Source: Phyllobacterium pellucidum
Lineage (GTDB): Bacteria; Pseudomonadota; Alphaproteobacteria; Rhizobiales; Rhizobiaceae
Direction: 5' to 3'
DNA: 64,000 bases
Assembly (NCBI RefSeq): GCF_013327855.1
Contig: NZ_JABUMX010000006.1
Location: forward strand, 62,001-126,000
Shown here: positions 18,331 through 27,245 of the stretch, one piece after another
Numbering within the stretch: the first letter of the stretch is position 1
Layout of the letters: each line of letters opens with the position of its first letter
Program-made: the position numbers and the translations under genes
Notes under the pieces: model-generated
Database searches by the model: none
What the model was told of the DNA's origin: nothing
The model's input: only the letters and a program-made list of their open reading frames with translations

Positions 18331-18607
18331 TGTAGTTCTCCCAGTCCGATGACGGTTGAAACCAACGCGATTGCTTCCAGGCGCTGCATGGCCAGGCGTT
18401 GGATTGGAGCGAAATCTAGCACGGCCCATTGGCGCTGAACAATCACCGGCTCCAATATCTTTGGTATGGGGCCGGCAAAGTAGGGTCACGCGTTATTGAT
18501 CGGCAACGTCGAACTGCCGCTTTCGCGCCACGATTTTTTCACTCGCCTGACATGCGGCGGAACTATGATTCGAGGCACAAGTGATGCGAGACAGATCGGC
18601 AAGCAAG

Positions 18608-18886
18608 ATGAACACATCAGCAAATCGATGGACGCCGCATTGGGCAATCCACCCGGGCCAGCATCTCCTTGAGTGCATCCAATCCCGCGGCCTGTCCGTG
18701 GAAGACTTTGCCGACCGGACGGACCTGCCCGCAACGACGCTCGATGCCATCATCTCGGGACGGCATCCCATAACCTACGACATCGCCCTTCGGATCGGAC
18801 GCTCCTTCGGAATCATGCCGGACTTCTGGTTCCTTTTGCAGTCCAAATGGCACCGCCAGCAGGAAACCATGAAGACGCCTGCATAG
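18608..18886 (+). CDS. HigA-like XRE family antitoxin, apparently orphan
   Basis: 92 residues from ATG 18608; an earlier GTG/ATG at 18581/18584 in the same frame is possible. The core (about 10-85) is a HigA-type helix-turn-helix: HPGQHLLECIQSRGLSVEDF, then LPATTLDAIISGRHPIT and the closing FGIMPDFWFLLQSKW. HigA antitoxins normally follow a HigB RNase-toxin gene and repress the pair. The 277 bases upstream hold no readable HigB frame on either strand, so the gene looks solitary, either a remnant or a stand-alone regulator. Confidence 0.75.
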   Translation: MNTSANRWTPHWAIHPGQHLLECIQSRGLSVEDFADRTDLPATTLDAIISGRHPITYDIALRIGRSFGIMPDFWFLLQSKWHRQQETMKTPA

Positions 18887-18908
18887 GGTGGTTGCCAGGA
18901 TCAAGGCC

Positions 18909-19130
18909 TTATTTGGGGGCGTGCGCCTCGACAACCTTCTTGCACGCCGGGGATAGTTGGTCCAACTGCTTTGCCAGGCACTCGAAAATGCGCCCGCCAC
19001 CGGGCGCTACCCCGCTACAGTATTTCTGATAGTCCGGCATGCATGCTTCCCGCTCGGCAGCTGTCTGTGCCGCTGCCATGCCGCCGGAAAGTCCAATGCC
19101 GATCGCAAGTAAACCAAAGACCAACCGCAT
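18909..19130 (-). CDS. Small exported Cys-rich protein
   Basis: 73 residues. A signal peptide (MRLVFGLLAIGIGLSGGMAAAQ, cleaved near AAA-Q) leads a roughly 50-residue mature part with four cysteines (CMPDYQKYC ... CLAKQL ... CKKV), resembling cysteine-rich-repeat periplasmic proteins of alphaproteobacteria. The ATG at 19130 is 5 bases after GGGAGG; a GTG one codon earlier is too close to the ribosome site. Two disulfides are likely. The function is unknown, and nothing in the neighbourhood defines it. Confidence 0.75.
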   Translation of the reverse strand: MRLVFGLLAIGIGLSGGMAAAQTAAEREACMPDYQKYCSGVAPGGGRIFECLAKQLDQLSPACKKVVEAHAPK

Positions 19131-19343
19131 CACAACCTCCCAAAATATGCCGCTGAAGATCTATCCTCCGATTGCGGAATAACGTAGCATCCGACGGGAT
19201 TTCCCTGCAACCAACGTCAATCGGGGAGTTTGATGGCAGGTCTATTGGGGTTGCATGCCGGCAGGCGCGAAGACAATGCATATCGCCCGCAAAGACAGCT
19301 GGGCGGAGACCCAAATTCAATATTTGCGGCCATTTTGAGAGCC

Positions 19344-20504
19344 GTGCCCCGCAAGAGAATGGTCCTCTCCGCTGCTTTGCTTACCGGCGCTTTCGCACTC
19401 GCCGCCTGCAGCGAACAGAACACCTACGAGCCGCCGCCGCCGCCAAAAGTTGATGTGGCCCTACCGGTCAAGCAAAATGTGACGCCCTATCTTGAAACGA
19501 CCGGCACCACGGCCTCCATCAATTCGACGGCTCTGGTCGCCCGCGTTCAGGGGTTCATCCAATCGATCAACTACCGGGATGGCGATGCGGTGAAGGCCGG
19601 GACGGTGCTTTTTGTCATCGAACCGGAGCCTTACCAGCTGGCGCTCGATCAAGCGAACGCTGCCAAGGCATCCGCCGACGCGGCGCTGAAGCAATCCCAA
19701 GCAGAATTTGAGCGCCAGAAGGCCCTCGTCGCCAAGACCTTCGCCACGCAGCAGGATCTCGAAAAAGCCGAAGCCGCCCGTGACGCCAATATTGCTGCCC
19801 AGCAGCAGGCGACAGCCAGCATTCAGCAGGCCGAACTCAATCTGAGCTATACGCAGGTCAAGGCGCCCTTCGATGGTGTCGTCACCGCGCGGCTCGTTTC
19901 GGTGGGCGAACTTGTTGGCCCCAATAATGTATCGACCCTCGCCAGCATCGTGCAATTCAACCCGATTTATGTCGACTTCAACGTCAGCGAAAAGGAGGTC
20001 TTGCGTGTTCGCGCGACAATGCAGAAGCGCGGAGTGACGACGCAGGATCTGAAGAAGATACCGGTCGAGATCGGCCTGCAAACCGAGAAGGGCTACCCTC
20101 ACGTCGGAGCCCTCGACTACGCCGCTCCGATAATAACGGCGAATACGGGCCAGCTTGCCGTCCGCGGTGTGTTTGACAATGAAAATCGGCAATTGCTGCC
20201 AGGCTATTTCGTGCGCGTGCGCGTGCCGCTTTTCGAGGAGCCGGACAGGCTGCTCGTACCCGACCGCGCCGTCGGCAGCGATCAAAGCGGGCGTTATGTG
20301 CTTATTGCAGGCAAGGACGATATCGTAGAACAGCGCACGGTTCAGCTCGGCCAGCTTGTCGGCGAATTGCGTGTCGTCAGTTCCGGCGTCACCGCCGATG
20401 ACCGCGTCGTTGTCTCCGGCCTGTTGACGGCCATTCCCGGCCAGAAGATCGAACCGCATATGACTGTTCTCACCGCCACCGCTGCTGACGGCGTGACGCA
20501 ATGA
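19344..20504 (+). CDS. RND efflux periplasmic adaptor lipoprotein
   Basis: 386 residues from GTG 19344 (start uncertain; ATG 19359 is the next choice). A lipobox (ALAAC) near residue 25 marks a lipoprotein. Then follow the beta-barrel/lipoyl parts and a coiled-coil hairpin rich in Ala/Gln (about 105-170), the standard membrane-fusion-protein order of the AcrA/MexA/BepD group. It bridges the inner-membrane pump to an outer-membrane channel. Its stop overlaps the pump start by four bases (ATGA), so the two are translationally coupled. No outer-membrane TolC-like gene is nearby, as is common in rhizobia and brucellae. Confidence 0.92.
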   Translation: MPRKRMVLSAALLTGAFALAACSEQNTYEPPPPPKVDVALPVKQNVTPYLETTGTTASINSTALVARVQGFIQSINYRDGDAVKAGTVLFVIEPEPYQLALDQANAAKASADAALKQSQAEFERQKALVAKTFATQQDLEKAEAARDANIAAQQQATASIQQAELNLSYTQVKAPFDGVVTARLVSVGELVGPNNVSTLASIVQFNPIYVDFNVSEKEVLRVRATMQKRGVTTQDLKKIPVEIGLQTEKGYPHVGALDYAAPIITANTGQLAVRGVFDNENRQLLPGYFVRVRVPLFEEPDRLLVPDRAVGSDQSGRYVLIAGKDDIVEQRTVQLGQLVGELRVVSSGVTADDRVVVSGLLTAIPGQKIEPHMTVLTATAADGVTQ

Positions 20505-23500
20505 TCTCCAAATTTTTCATCGAGCGTCCGGTCCTTGCCAATGTCATCGCCATTCTCATGGTGGTCATCGGTTTCGTGTCGCTTTACCGGCTGCCGATTG
20601 CGCAATATCCCAACGTCGTGCCGCCAACTGTGCAGGTGACGACCCGCTATCCCGGCGCGAGCGCCCGTACCCTGATCGATACGGTGGCGCTGCCCATCGA
20701 ACAGCAGGTCAACGGCGTCGAGGGCATGCTCTACATGCAGTCCTATTCCGCGTCCGATGGCAGCTATACGCTGACGGTCACCTTTGCGATCGGCACCGAT
20801 CTCGATGCGGCGCAGGTTCTGGTGCAGAACCGGGTTTCGGCGGCGCTTGCCGCTCTGCCGCAGTCGGTGCAGGTACAGGGTGTAAACGTACAGAAGAAAT
20901 CGACGTCGATCCTTGAAATTGTAACCCTGACGTCGCCTGACGATCGCTTCGACAGTCTCTATCTCAGCAACTATGCCACGATCCGTCTTAAGGACGAGCT
21001 CGCGCGTGTGCCCGGCGTCGGCAATGTGAGCGTCTTCGGTGCGGGCCAGTACTCCATGCGCATCTGGCTCGACGCCAACAAGATGCGTGCACGCAGCCTG
21101 ACCGCGCAAGATGTCATCCAGGCGCTGCAACAGCAAAGCACGCAGGTGACCGCAGGGCAGGTCGGCATCCCGCCGGTGCCGGCGGACCAGTCGTTTCAAT
21201 ATACGATCAATGTTGAAAGCCGCCTCAGCGATCCCGAGCAGTTCGGCGCCGTCATCGTCAAGACCGGCACCAATGGGGACTTCACGCGCGTTCGCGATAT
21301 CGGCCGCGTCGAACTCGGTGCGCAGACCTATGGTCAGTACTTCAAGCTCGACGGCAAGCAGGCCGCGGGCCTCGCAATCTTTCTGTCACCCGGCGCCAAC
21401 GCGCTGAATGTCGCCAAGCTTGTCAGCGATCGCATGAAGGCGCTCGCCGCCGAATTCCCGCAAGGCGTCACCTATTCGATACCGTTTGATACCACCACAT
21501 TCGTCAGCCAGGCGATCAACGAGGTCTACAAGACGCTGTTTGAGGCGGCGCTGCTGGTGCTGATCGTCATTCTCGTCTTTCTGCAGGATTGGCGCGCCAT
21601 GCTCGTGCCGGCAACGACCGTTCCGGTCACGATCATCGGCGCCTTCGCGGCGATGGCGGCCATGGGATTTTCCGTCAACCTGTCGACACTGTTCGCGATC
21701 GTGCTTGCCATCGGGATTGTGGTCGATGACGCCATCGTGGTTGTCGAAGGCGCTGCCCACAATATCGAGCAGGGCATGTCGGGGCACGATGCGGCGATCA
21801 GTGCCATGGATCTGCTTTTCGGACCGATCGTCGGCATTACCCTCGTGCTGATGGCGGTGTTCCTGCCCGCTTCGTTCCTGCCCGGCATCACCGGACAGAT
21901 CTTCTCGCAATTCGCGCTGGTTATCGCGGCGACGGCGTTGATCAGCGCGATCAATGCCGTAACCCTCAAGCCGACCCAATGCGCCCTGTGGCTGCGGCCG
22001 ACCGTACCGATGGAAAAGCGCAATGTGTTCTATCGCGGCTTCAACGCCGTCTACCAGCGCGTCGAAAACGCCTATATCCGGCTGATCGGATCAATGGTCA
22101 GCCGCGCCGGACTCATGGCAATCATCGCTTTGGCGATCATCGGCGCGGCGGGTTACGGCCTGACGCGCGCCTCGACGAGCTTCCTGCCCATCGAGGACCA
22201 GGGCTATCTGCTGGCAGCGGTCCAGCTTCCTGATGGCGCGGCGCTGGGGCGGACGCAAAAGGTTCTGGAGGATGTCGGGAAGGTCGCCAAGGAGACACCA
22301 GGGGTGAAGCAGGTCATCACCATTGCCGGCATGTCAGCCCTCGACAATAGTTCCACCCTCGCCAATGCCGGCCTCGCCTACATCATGCTCAATGATTGGA
22401 GCCAGCGCGGGAAGGGTGAAGACCTCGGATCGCTCTACCAAAAGCTGAATGCAAGTCTCGCCACCAATCCGGAGGCCCGCATCATCGTGCTGCCGCCACC
22501 GCCGATCCAGGGCATCGGCAATGCGGGCGGCTTTACGATGCAGGTCGAAGTCCGTGACGGGAGCTTCGATCTCGCTAAATTGCAGAGCGTGACGAATACC
22601 ATGGTCGCTGCTGCGGAAGCGCAATCCGGTATCCAGCGTGCAAGCGCGCCGTTCCGGGCAACCGTGCCGCAATACGATGTCCAGATCAATCGCGAGAAGG
22701 TGGAGACGCTGCTGCTCACCGCCGATCAGGTGTTCGATACGCTCGCGAGCTATCTCGGCTCCAGCTATGTCGACCAGTTCAACAAATTCGGCCGTGTCTT
22801 CCAGATCTATGTTCAGGGTGATGCGCAGTTCCGCTTGGCGCCCGACGACATCAACAACCTCACCGTGCGCAACAAGAATGGCGACATGATCCCGCTCGGC
22901 ACTGTCCTGACCATTACGCCAAGCGTCGGTCCTTCGCTGATCAGCCTCTATAACCTTTATCCGTCCGCCTCGATCACGGGCGTTCCCGAAGCCAATTTTT
23001 CCTCGGGACAGGCAATGAACCTTATGGAACAGATTGCCGAGAAGACCATGCCGCCGGGCTTCGGTTTCGATTGGACCGCGCTCTCATTCCAGGAAAAGAT
23101 TGTCGGCAACCAGATGTATCTGGTCTTCGCGCTTGCCCTCCTTTTGGTGTATCTCGTTCTGGCCGGCCAATATGAGAGCTGGATCGCGCCGGTTTCCGTC
23201 CTGCTCGCGGCCCCGATGTCGCTCGTCGGACCGGTTGGAGTACTGCTTGGCGCGAACACGCCCATCAATCTCTATGTCCAAATCGGCTTGATCCTGCTCA
23301 TCGCGCTTTCCGCTAAAAATGCCATCCTGATTGTCGAAATGGCGCGGGAATTGCGGGCCTCAGGGAAATCGATTACCGAATCCGCCATCGAAGCGGCGAG
23401 GTCCCGCTTCAGGCCTATCCTAATGACATCGTTTGCCTTTATTCTCGGCGTGGCGCCGCTCGTCGTGGCGACGGGTGCTGGTGCCAGTGCGCGCAAATCG

Positions 23501-23650
23501 ATCGGCATCACCGTGTTCAGCGGCATGATTGCTTCGACCTGCCTTGCAGTGCTGTTCGTGCCATCATTCTTCGTCATTATGCAGCGTTTCGAGGAGTGGC
23601 GCTCAGCGCGCAAGCAGCCAGCCAAGGCGCCGATGGCCGAAGCCAAATAG
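20501..23650 (+). CDS. RND multidrug efflux pump, HAE1 family inner-membrane transporter (BepE/MexF-like)
   Basis: 1049 residues, the usual AcrB length with 12 transmembrane helices and two large periplasmic loops. The start MISKFFIERPVLANVIAILM is characteristic. The proton-relay pair of aspartates is present in GIVVDDAIVVVEG of helix 4. The substrate channel and docking regions are complete, with no truncation. It should export hydrophobic drugs, bile-salt-like or plant phenolic compounds with proton antiport. No TetR-type repressor gene is adjacent, so the control is unknown. Confidence 0.95.
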   Translation: MISKFFIERPVLANVIAILMVVIGFVSLYRLPIAQYPNVVPPTVQVTTRYPGASARTLIDTVALPIEQQVNGVEGMLYMQSYSASDGSYTLTVTFAIGTDLDAAQVLVQNRVSAALAALPQSVQVQGVNVQKKSTSILEIVTLTSPDDRFDSLYLSNYATIRLKDELARVPGVGNVSVFGAGQYSMRIWLDANKMRARSLTAQDVIQALQQQSTQVTAGQVGIPPVPADQSFQYTINVESRLSDPEQFGAVIVKTGTNGDFTRVRDIGRVELGAQTYGQYFKLDGKQAAGLAIFLSPGANALNVAKLVSDRMKALAAEFPQGVTYSIPFDTTTFVSQAINEVYKTLFEAALLVLIVILVFLQDWRAMLVPATTVPVTIIGAFAAMAAMGFSVNLSTLFAIVLAIGIVVDDAIVVVEGAAHNIEQGMSGHDAAISAMDLLFGPIVGITLVLMAVFLPASFLPGITGQIFSQFALVIAATALISAINAVTLKPTQCALWLRPTVPMEKRNVFYRGFNAVYQRVENAYIRLIGSMVSRAGLMAIIALAIIGAAGYGLTRASTSFLPIEDQGYLLAAVQLPDGAALGRTQKVLEDVGKVAKETPGVKQVITIAGMSALDNSSTLANAGLAYIMLNDWSQRGKGEDLGSLYQKLNASLATNPEARIIVLPPPPIQGIGNAGGFTMQVEVRDGSFDLAKLQSVTNTMVAAAEAQSGIQRASAPFRATVPQYDVQINREKVETLLLTADQVFDTLASYLGSSYVDQFNKFGRVFQIYVQGDAQFRLAPDDINNLTVRNKNGDMIPLGTVLTITPSVGPSLISLYNLYPSASITGVPEANFSSGQAMNLMEQIAEKTMPPGFGFDWTALSFQEKIVGNQMYLVFALALLLVYLVLAGQYESWIAPVSVLLAAPMSLVGPVGVLLGANTPINLYVQIGLILLIALSAKNAILIVEMARELRASGKSITESAIEAARSRFRPILMTSFAFILGVAPLVVATGAGASARKSIGITVFSGMIASTCLAVLFVPSFFVIMQRFEEWRSARKQPAKAPMAEAK

Positions 23651-23673
23651 TGGGCGAAAAGCGCGTTCGCCCA
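23651..23673 (+). terminator. Hairpin terminator after the RND operon
   Basis: TGGGCGAA (23651-23658) and TTCGCCCA (23666-23673) form a perfect 8-bp stem with a 7-base loop starting at the base after the pump's stop codon. No T-run follows. Confidence 0.6.
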
Positions 23674-23755
23674 AACATCTGACTTAACCCAAAGGGATGA
23701 CACGACTCTTGACGGGGTGACATGGTAACCTTCCGCCTTTGGTGAAGGGGGTGCC

Positions 23756-24778
23756 ATGACGTGGATGCGTGGTGCCGCGATCGTGGCGTTGAGCCTCTCG
23801 CTGTTTAGCCCGAGGCCTCTTGTTGCTGCTGAAGCAATTGGCGAAGCGGTCCGGATCAAGACCGAAGTAACCGGCGCGGGCGGGACGTTGGCCGTTACCG
23901 ATCCCGTACATCGCAACGAGAAGATCAGCACGTCCCCGGACGGCCTCGGCCAGTTCGTGTTCAAGGACGGCACCAAGCTTGCGGTTGGGTGGGGCTCGTC
24001 CGTTACCCTCGACAAATTCGTCTTCGACGATTCCGACACCGTCAAGAGGCTCTCCATCAAGGCCGCAAAAGGGACATTCCGCTGGATCAGCGGCAGCTCG
24101 AAATCGTCCGCTTATGAGATACTCACGCCCGCCGGCACGATTGGCGTTCGCGGTACGGCGTTCGACTTCTATATTGATCGCGACGGCACCACTGCCGTCG
24201 TGCTGCTTAGCGGTGCTGTCGGATTTTGCGGCCCGGGTGGATGCCGGCAACTGACAAAGCGCTGCGACTGCGTTGTCGCGAAACCCAATGGCCGTATGAC
24301 GAACCCCGGCCGCGTCAACCAGAGCATCTTCAAGACGCTGGGCAATAACCGCGCCCTGCCGTTCCTGTCCGGCAATCAGCAACTTTCGACCGGCTTCGGA
24401 AGGTTTGTAACTGGTTGCGGGCTTTCCAAGGCTGTGTCGGATCCTGCCCAGACCGCACCCGAAAGAAACAGGCCCGAGCGACCGACGCCGGCGGCTCCCG
24501 CTCCACCGGCGCCCACGCCGGTGGCACAGAACGAACCGGACCCGCCGGCACCGCCGAGCCCACCGGCGGCTCCGACCCCGCAGGCGGAACCGCCTGATAC
24601 GCCAACCGTGCCGGATAAGCCGGACGAACCCGATAAGCCTGACAAGCCCGACAAGCCCGACAAGGGGCATCATCACGGCAAACATGATCGCCATGACCAT
24701 GATCGCGACGACGATCATCATGACGGCGATCGCAGGGGCCGTGGCGGCTGGGATGGTGGCGGTCGACACCAACGTTAG
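23756..24778 (+). CDS. FecR-domain periplasmic protein with Pro-rich and His/Asp-rich tail
   Basis: 340 residues. A signal peptide (MTWMRGAAIVALSLSLFSPRP, cleaved before EAIGEAV) is followed by a FecR-like domain (about 45-160) with TPAGTIGVRGTAFDFYI. Residues about 235-290 are proline/alanine-rich and then carry six PDK/PDE triplets; the last 45 residues are packed with His, Asp and Arg (KGHHHGKHDRHDHDRDDDHH). The tail looks able to bind divalent metal. In FecR proteins the domain senses periplasmic signals for an anti-sigma partner, but stand-alone copies next to CHASE2 cyclases are common in rhizobia; the neighbour at 24803 is exactly that, although convergent here. Confidence 0.85.
   Translation: MTWMRGAAIVALSLSLFSPRPLVAAEAIGEAVRIKTEVTGAGGTLAVTDPVHRNEKISTSPDGLGQFVFKDGTKLAVGWGSSVTLDKFVFDDSDTVKRLSIKAAKGTFRWISGSSKSSAYEILTPAGTIGVRGTAFDFYIDRDGTTAVVLLSGAVGFCGPGGCRQLTKRCDCVVAKPNGRMTNPGRVNQSIFKTLGNNRALPFLSGNQQLSTGFGRFVTGCGLSKAVSDPAQTAPERNRPERPTPAAPAPPAPTPVAQNEPDPPAPPSPPAAPTPQAEPPDTPTVPDKPDEPDKPDKPDKPDKGHHHGKHDRHDHDRDDDHHDGDRRGRGGWDGGGRHQR
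24611..24664 (+). repeat. Six 9-bp tandem units inside the FecR-domain gene
   Basis: Six near-identical units of the form CCsGAyAAG in frame, encoding PDK, PDE, PDK, PDK, PDK, PDK. Copy number could vary by slippage and would change the linker length without breaking the frame. Confidence 0.8.
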
Positions 24779-24802
24779 TCGAACTGTTCTCGCCGGCACC
24801 GG

Positions 24803-26974
24803 CTATCTTGAATGGCCGTTGCCTTTGCGCCTCGGCTCATCGAGATAATGTTGGGATCTGCGTGTTATGCGGCCGTAAAATTCCGGCAGCCCAACGCCCA
24901 AATCCGCAGCTTTCGACTTGGCGGCATTGACCATTCTGCGGCTGGTTGTCGACTGCGCGCGCATTGCCGCGATAAGTTGCCGGTGAATGGTCTGCAATTC
25001 GGCGAATTTCGCCGACGTCGAGACTTGCTCATTACCGACCACGGCAAAGAGTTTCGTCCGCGTGCTCTTGCCCTTTAGCGCAAGGTCGCCGACTTCCAGC
25101 AATGCGTAGTCCGGCAGGAGACGCGCGGTGTTGTTGGACACGAGAATATCGAAGCCCACATCCTTGCACGACGATTCGATACGCGCCGCGACATTGACGG
25201 CATCGCCGACCGCCGAATAATTGAAGCGTGCCTCGGCCCCCATATTGCCGACGCAGGCGATGCCGGTGTGAATGCCGATGCCAATGCCTACGGGTTGTTC
25301 CTCGCCGAATCCAAACGCGTCGCGGGCGTTGAGCTTAACGAGTGTCTCGCGCATGCCAAGCGCCGCCCGCACTGCCTTGCGGCCATGGTCGGCGACATCG
25401 ACCGGTGCATTCCAGAACGCCATGATCGAGTCGCCGATGAACTTGTCGAGCGTTCCCTCATTGGCAATGACATGCTGGCTCAAGGCGTCGAGAAGCGTAT
25501 TCAGGAAGCCGACGAGAGCGGTCGGTTCGAGCCGCTCGCTGATTTCGGTAAAATTCCGCACATCGACGAACATCACGGTGAGTTCACGATCATCGCCGCC
25601 AAGCTGCAAGGCATTGCGCGTGTGCTCGATGCGATAAAGCAGTGAAGGCGAAAGATAGTGACCGAAGGCCTTGCGAACCTCCCGCCGTTCTCGATCAGTC
25701 ACCAGAAAGCGGAATGCCGTCGCCCCGAAATGCGTGACCGACCAGCCGACGATCGGGGCGAGAGGGTCAAACAGCAGTCCAGCATAGTAGAAGGCGAGCC
25801 ACGATGCGGCGAGGCCGAGCGCGGTGATCAGCAAGCCGCAGGCGAGCGCGAAGGCGGGACTGATGAAGGTTGTGACAAGGACAAGGAAGGTACCGCCGAC
25901 GGCGACGGCAAGGATCTCGAGGCCGTTGGCCCAGTCCGGCCGTGACAGGAATTTGCCGGATAGAATCTGTTCGACAGTCTGCGCATGTAGCGAAACGCCC
26001 GGAACATTTTGTCCGAGCGCAGTGGCGCGAATATCCTGCAACCCCGCCGCTGATGTTCCAACGAAGACGATACTGCCTTCGATGGCGGATGCGAGTTCGG
26101 GCGAGTTGCCTTCCGCGCCAAGTACGCGCCGAGCCGAGATATAACGTTCGGCTCGGTCTGGGGTAACATAGAGCCACAATTCACCTGCGGCGGTGACGGG
26201 CACCGCAAACTCGCCGATCTTCACCTGTGTTATCGTGTCGGGGACATCGGGCGCATCGGCGAGAACATAGGTCGAGGCGCCCTGTGCGACGCGAAGCGCC
26301 TCGATAGCAAGGTTGGGGTAAAGCTGCGCACCGTCGCTCAGAAACAGCGGAACCGTCCGCACGACCGATGTGGAACTGCCGGGATTGAGGCTGATATGGC
26401 CAAGGCCGGCGGCGTTTGCCTCAAGTTGCGGTCGCAGCGGCGTCGCCGACTTGATACGGGGCGGGGCGCCGAATGGGCTTTCTCCGGTAAACGCAAATCC
26501 CGCCTTTACGGGCGGGCGGTAGCTTCCTTCATTCGACAGTCCAAAGCCCAACACGACCGGCTTTCCCAGAACGGCGTTGGCGAAGATCGCATCATTGTCG
26601 GGAAACTTGTCGAGGAGCGCGGGATCGATACCCTTGACGTCGCGAACCACGTTGCTCGGAGACAGGCGATCCGGCTCGGCAAAAAGAATATCGAAGGCGA
26701 TGGCCGAGGCGCCAAGATCGTTCAGCTTGTCGACAAGGGCAGCGATCCGGTCGCGCGGCCAGGGCCATTGTCCGTATTCGAGCAGTGATGCCTCATCGAT
26801 ATCGATCACCTTCACCGGCATGGGTTCGAAGGCGCGCGGCAGGATGCGTTGATATTCATCGAAGGTGACGTCGCGGGCGAGCTTCAGGATGGGTGGATCA
26901 CCGGCCCGGAGGATGGTGAGCACCGCCACGAAGGCAAGGCCGATAATTACCCCCAATTGCTGCGCGCGTGTCAT
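24803..26974 (-). CDS. CHASE2-domain adenylate/guanylate cyclase
   Basis: 723 residues. One N-terminal membrane segment (about 5-22), a periplasmic CHASE2 sensor (about 35-320), two or three membrane segments (about 330-410) and a class III nucleotide cyclase domain (about 445-640). The catalytic domain has FVDVRNFTEISERL with a metal-binding aspartate, DKFIGDSIMAFW with the second, and DAVNVAARIES near its end, so it looks active. The start MTRAQQLGVIIGLAF is the best fit, with only weak ribosome-site evidence. It would make cAMP in response to a periplasmic signal. Its convergent neighbour is a FecR-domain protein, and a second such pair lies at 47555-49988. Confidence 0.9.
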   Translation of the reverse strand: MTRAQQLGVIIGLAFVAVLTILRAGDPPILKLARDVTFDEYQRILPRAFEPMPVKVIDIDEASLLEYGQWPWPRDRIAALVDKLNDLGASAIAFDILFAEPDRLSPSNVVRDVKGIDPALLDKFPDNDAIFANAVLGKPVVLGFGLSNEGSYRPPVKAGFAFTGESPFGAPPRIKSATPLRPQLEANAAGLGHISLNPGSSTSVVRTVPLFLSDGAQLYPNLAIEALRVAQGASTYVLADAPDVPDTITQVKIGEFAVPVTAAGELWLYVTPDRAERYISARRVLGAEGNSPELASAIEGSIVFVGTSAAGLQDIRATALGQNVPGVSLHAQTVEQILSGKFLSRPDWANGLEILAVAVGGTFLVLVTTFISPAFALACGLLITALGLAASWLAFYYAGLLFDPLAPIVGWSVTHFGATAFRFLVTDRERREVRKAFGHYLSPSLLYRIEHTRNALQLGGDDRELTVMFVDVRNFTEISERLEPTALVGFLNTLLDALSQHVIANEGTLDKFIGDSIMAFWNAPVDVADHGRKAVRAALGMRETLVKLNARDAFGFGEEQPVGIGIGIHTGIACVGNMGAEARFNYSAVGDAVNVAARIESSCKDVGFDILVSNNTARLLPDYALLEVGDLALKGKSTRTKLFAVVGNEQVSTSAKFAELQTIHRQLIAAMRAQSTTSRRMVNAAKSKAADLGVGLPEFYGRITRRSQHYLDEPRRKGNGHSR

Positions 26975-27245
26975 GACCGCATTTGCCAGCCCTCCCTGGC
27001 AGCGCATCGACGGCAATTGCGCTGTCGCCCCTTGCACCGCCAGGAAATGGCATGCTGCCCGTTTCTTTGGCTCTATGCAATCGCTTCAACCCAATGGGAT
27101 GGGCGCGCTCTTGTCCCGCCGAGCGTTCAACTATGGAGGCGACGGTCAGCGGCTTCGTTGGTATTTGATACCCGATCCCGTGGCTGGCCGAGCACACACG
27201 TGCGCTTCACGGGAACAGCATGCCTTCGACAGAAATGAATGCCGA

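Noticed and set aside
18564-18607. Short frame beginning MIRGTSDARQ that recalls the start of HigB toxins
   Set aside because: Only the first few residues resemble HigB; the rest runs into the antitoxin gene in another frame and lacks HigB motifs.
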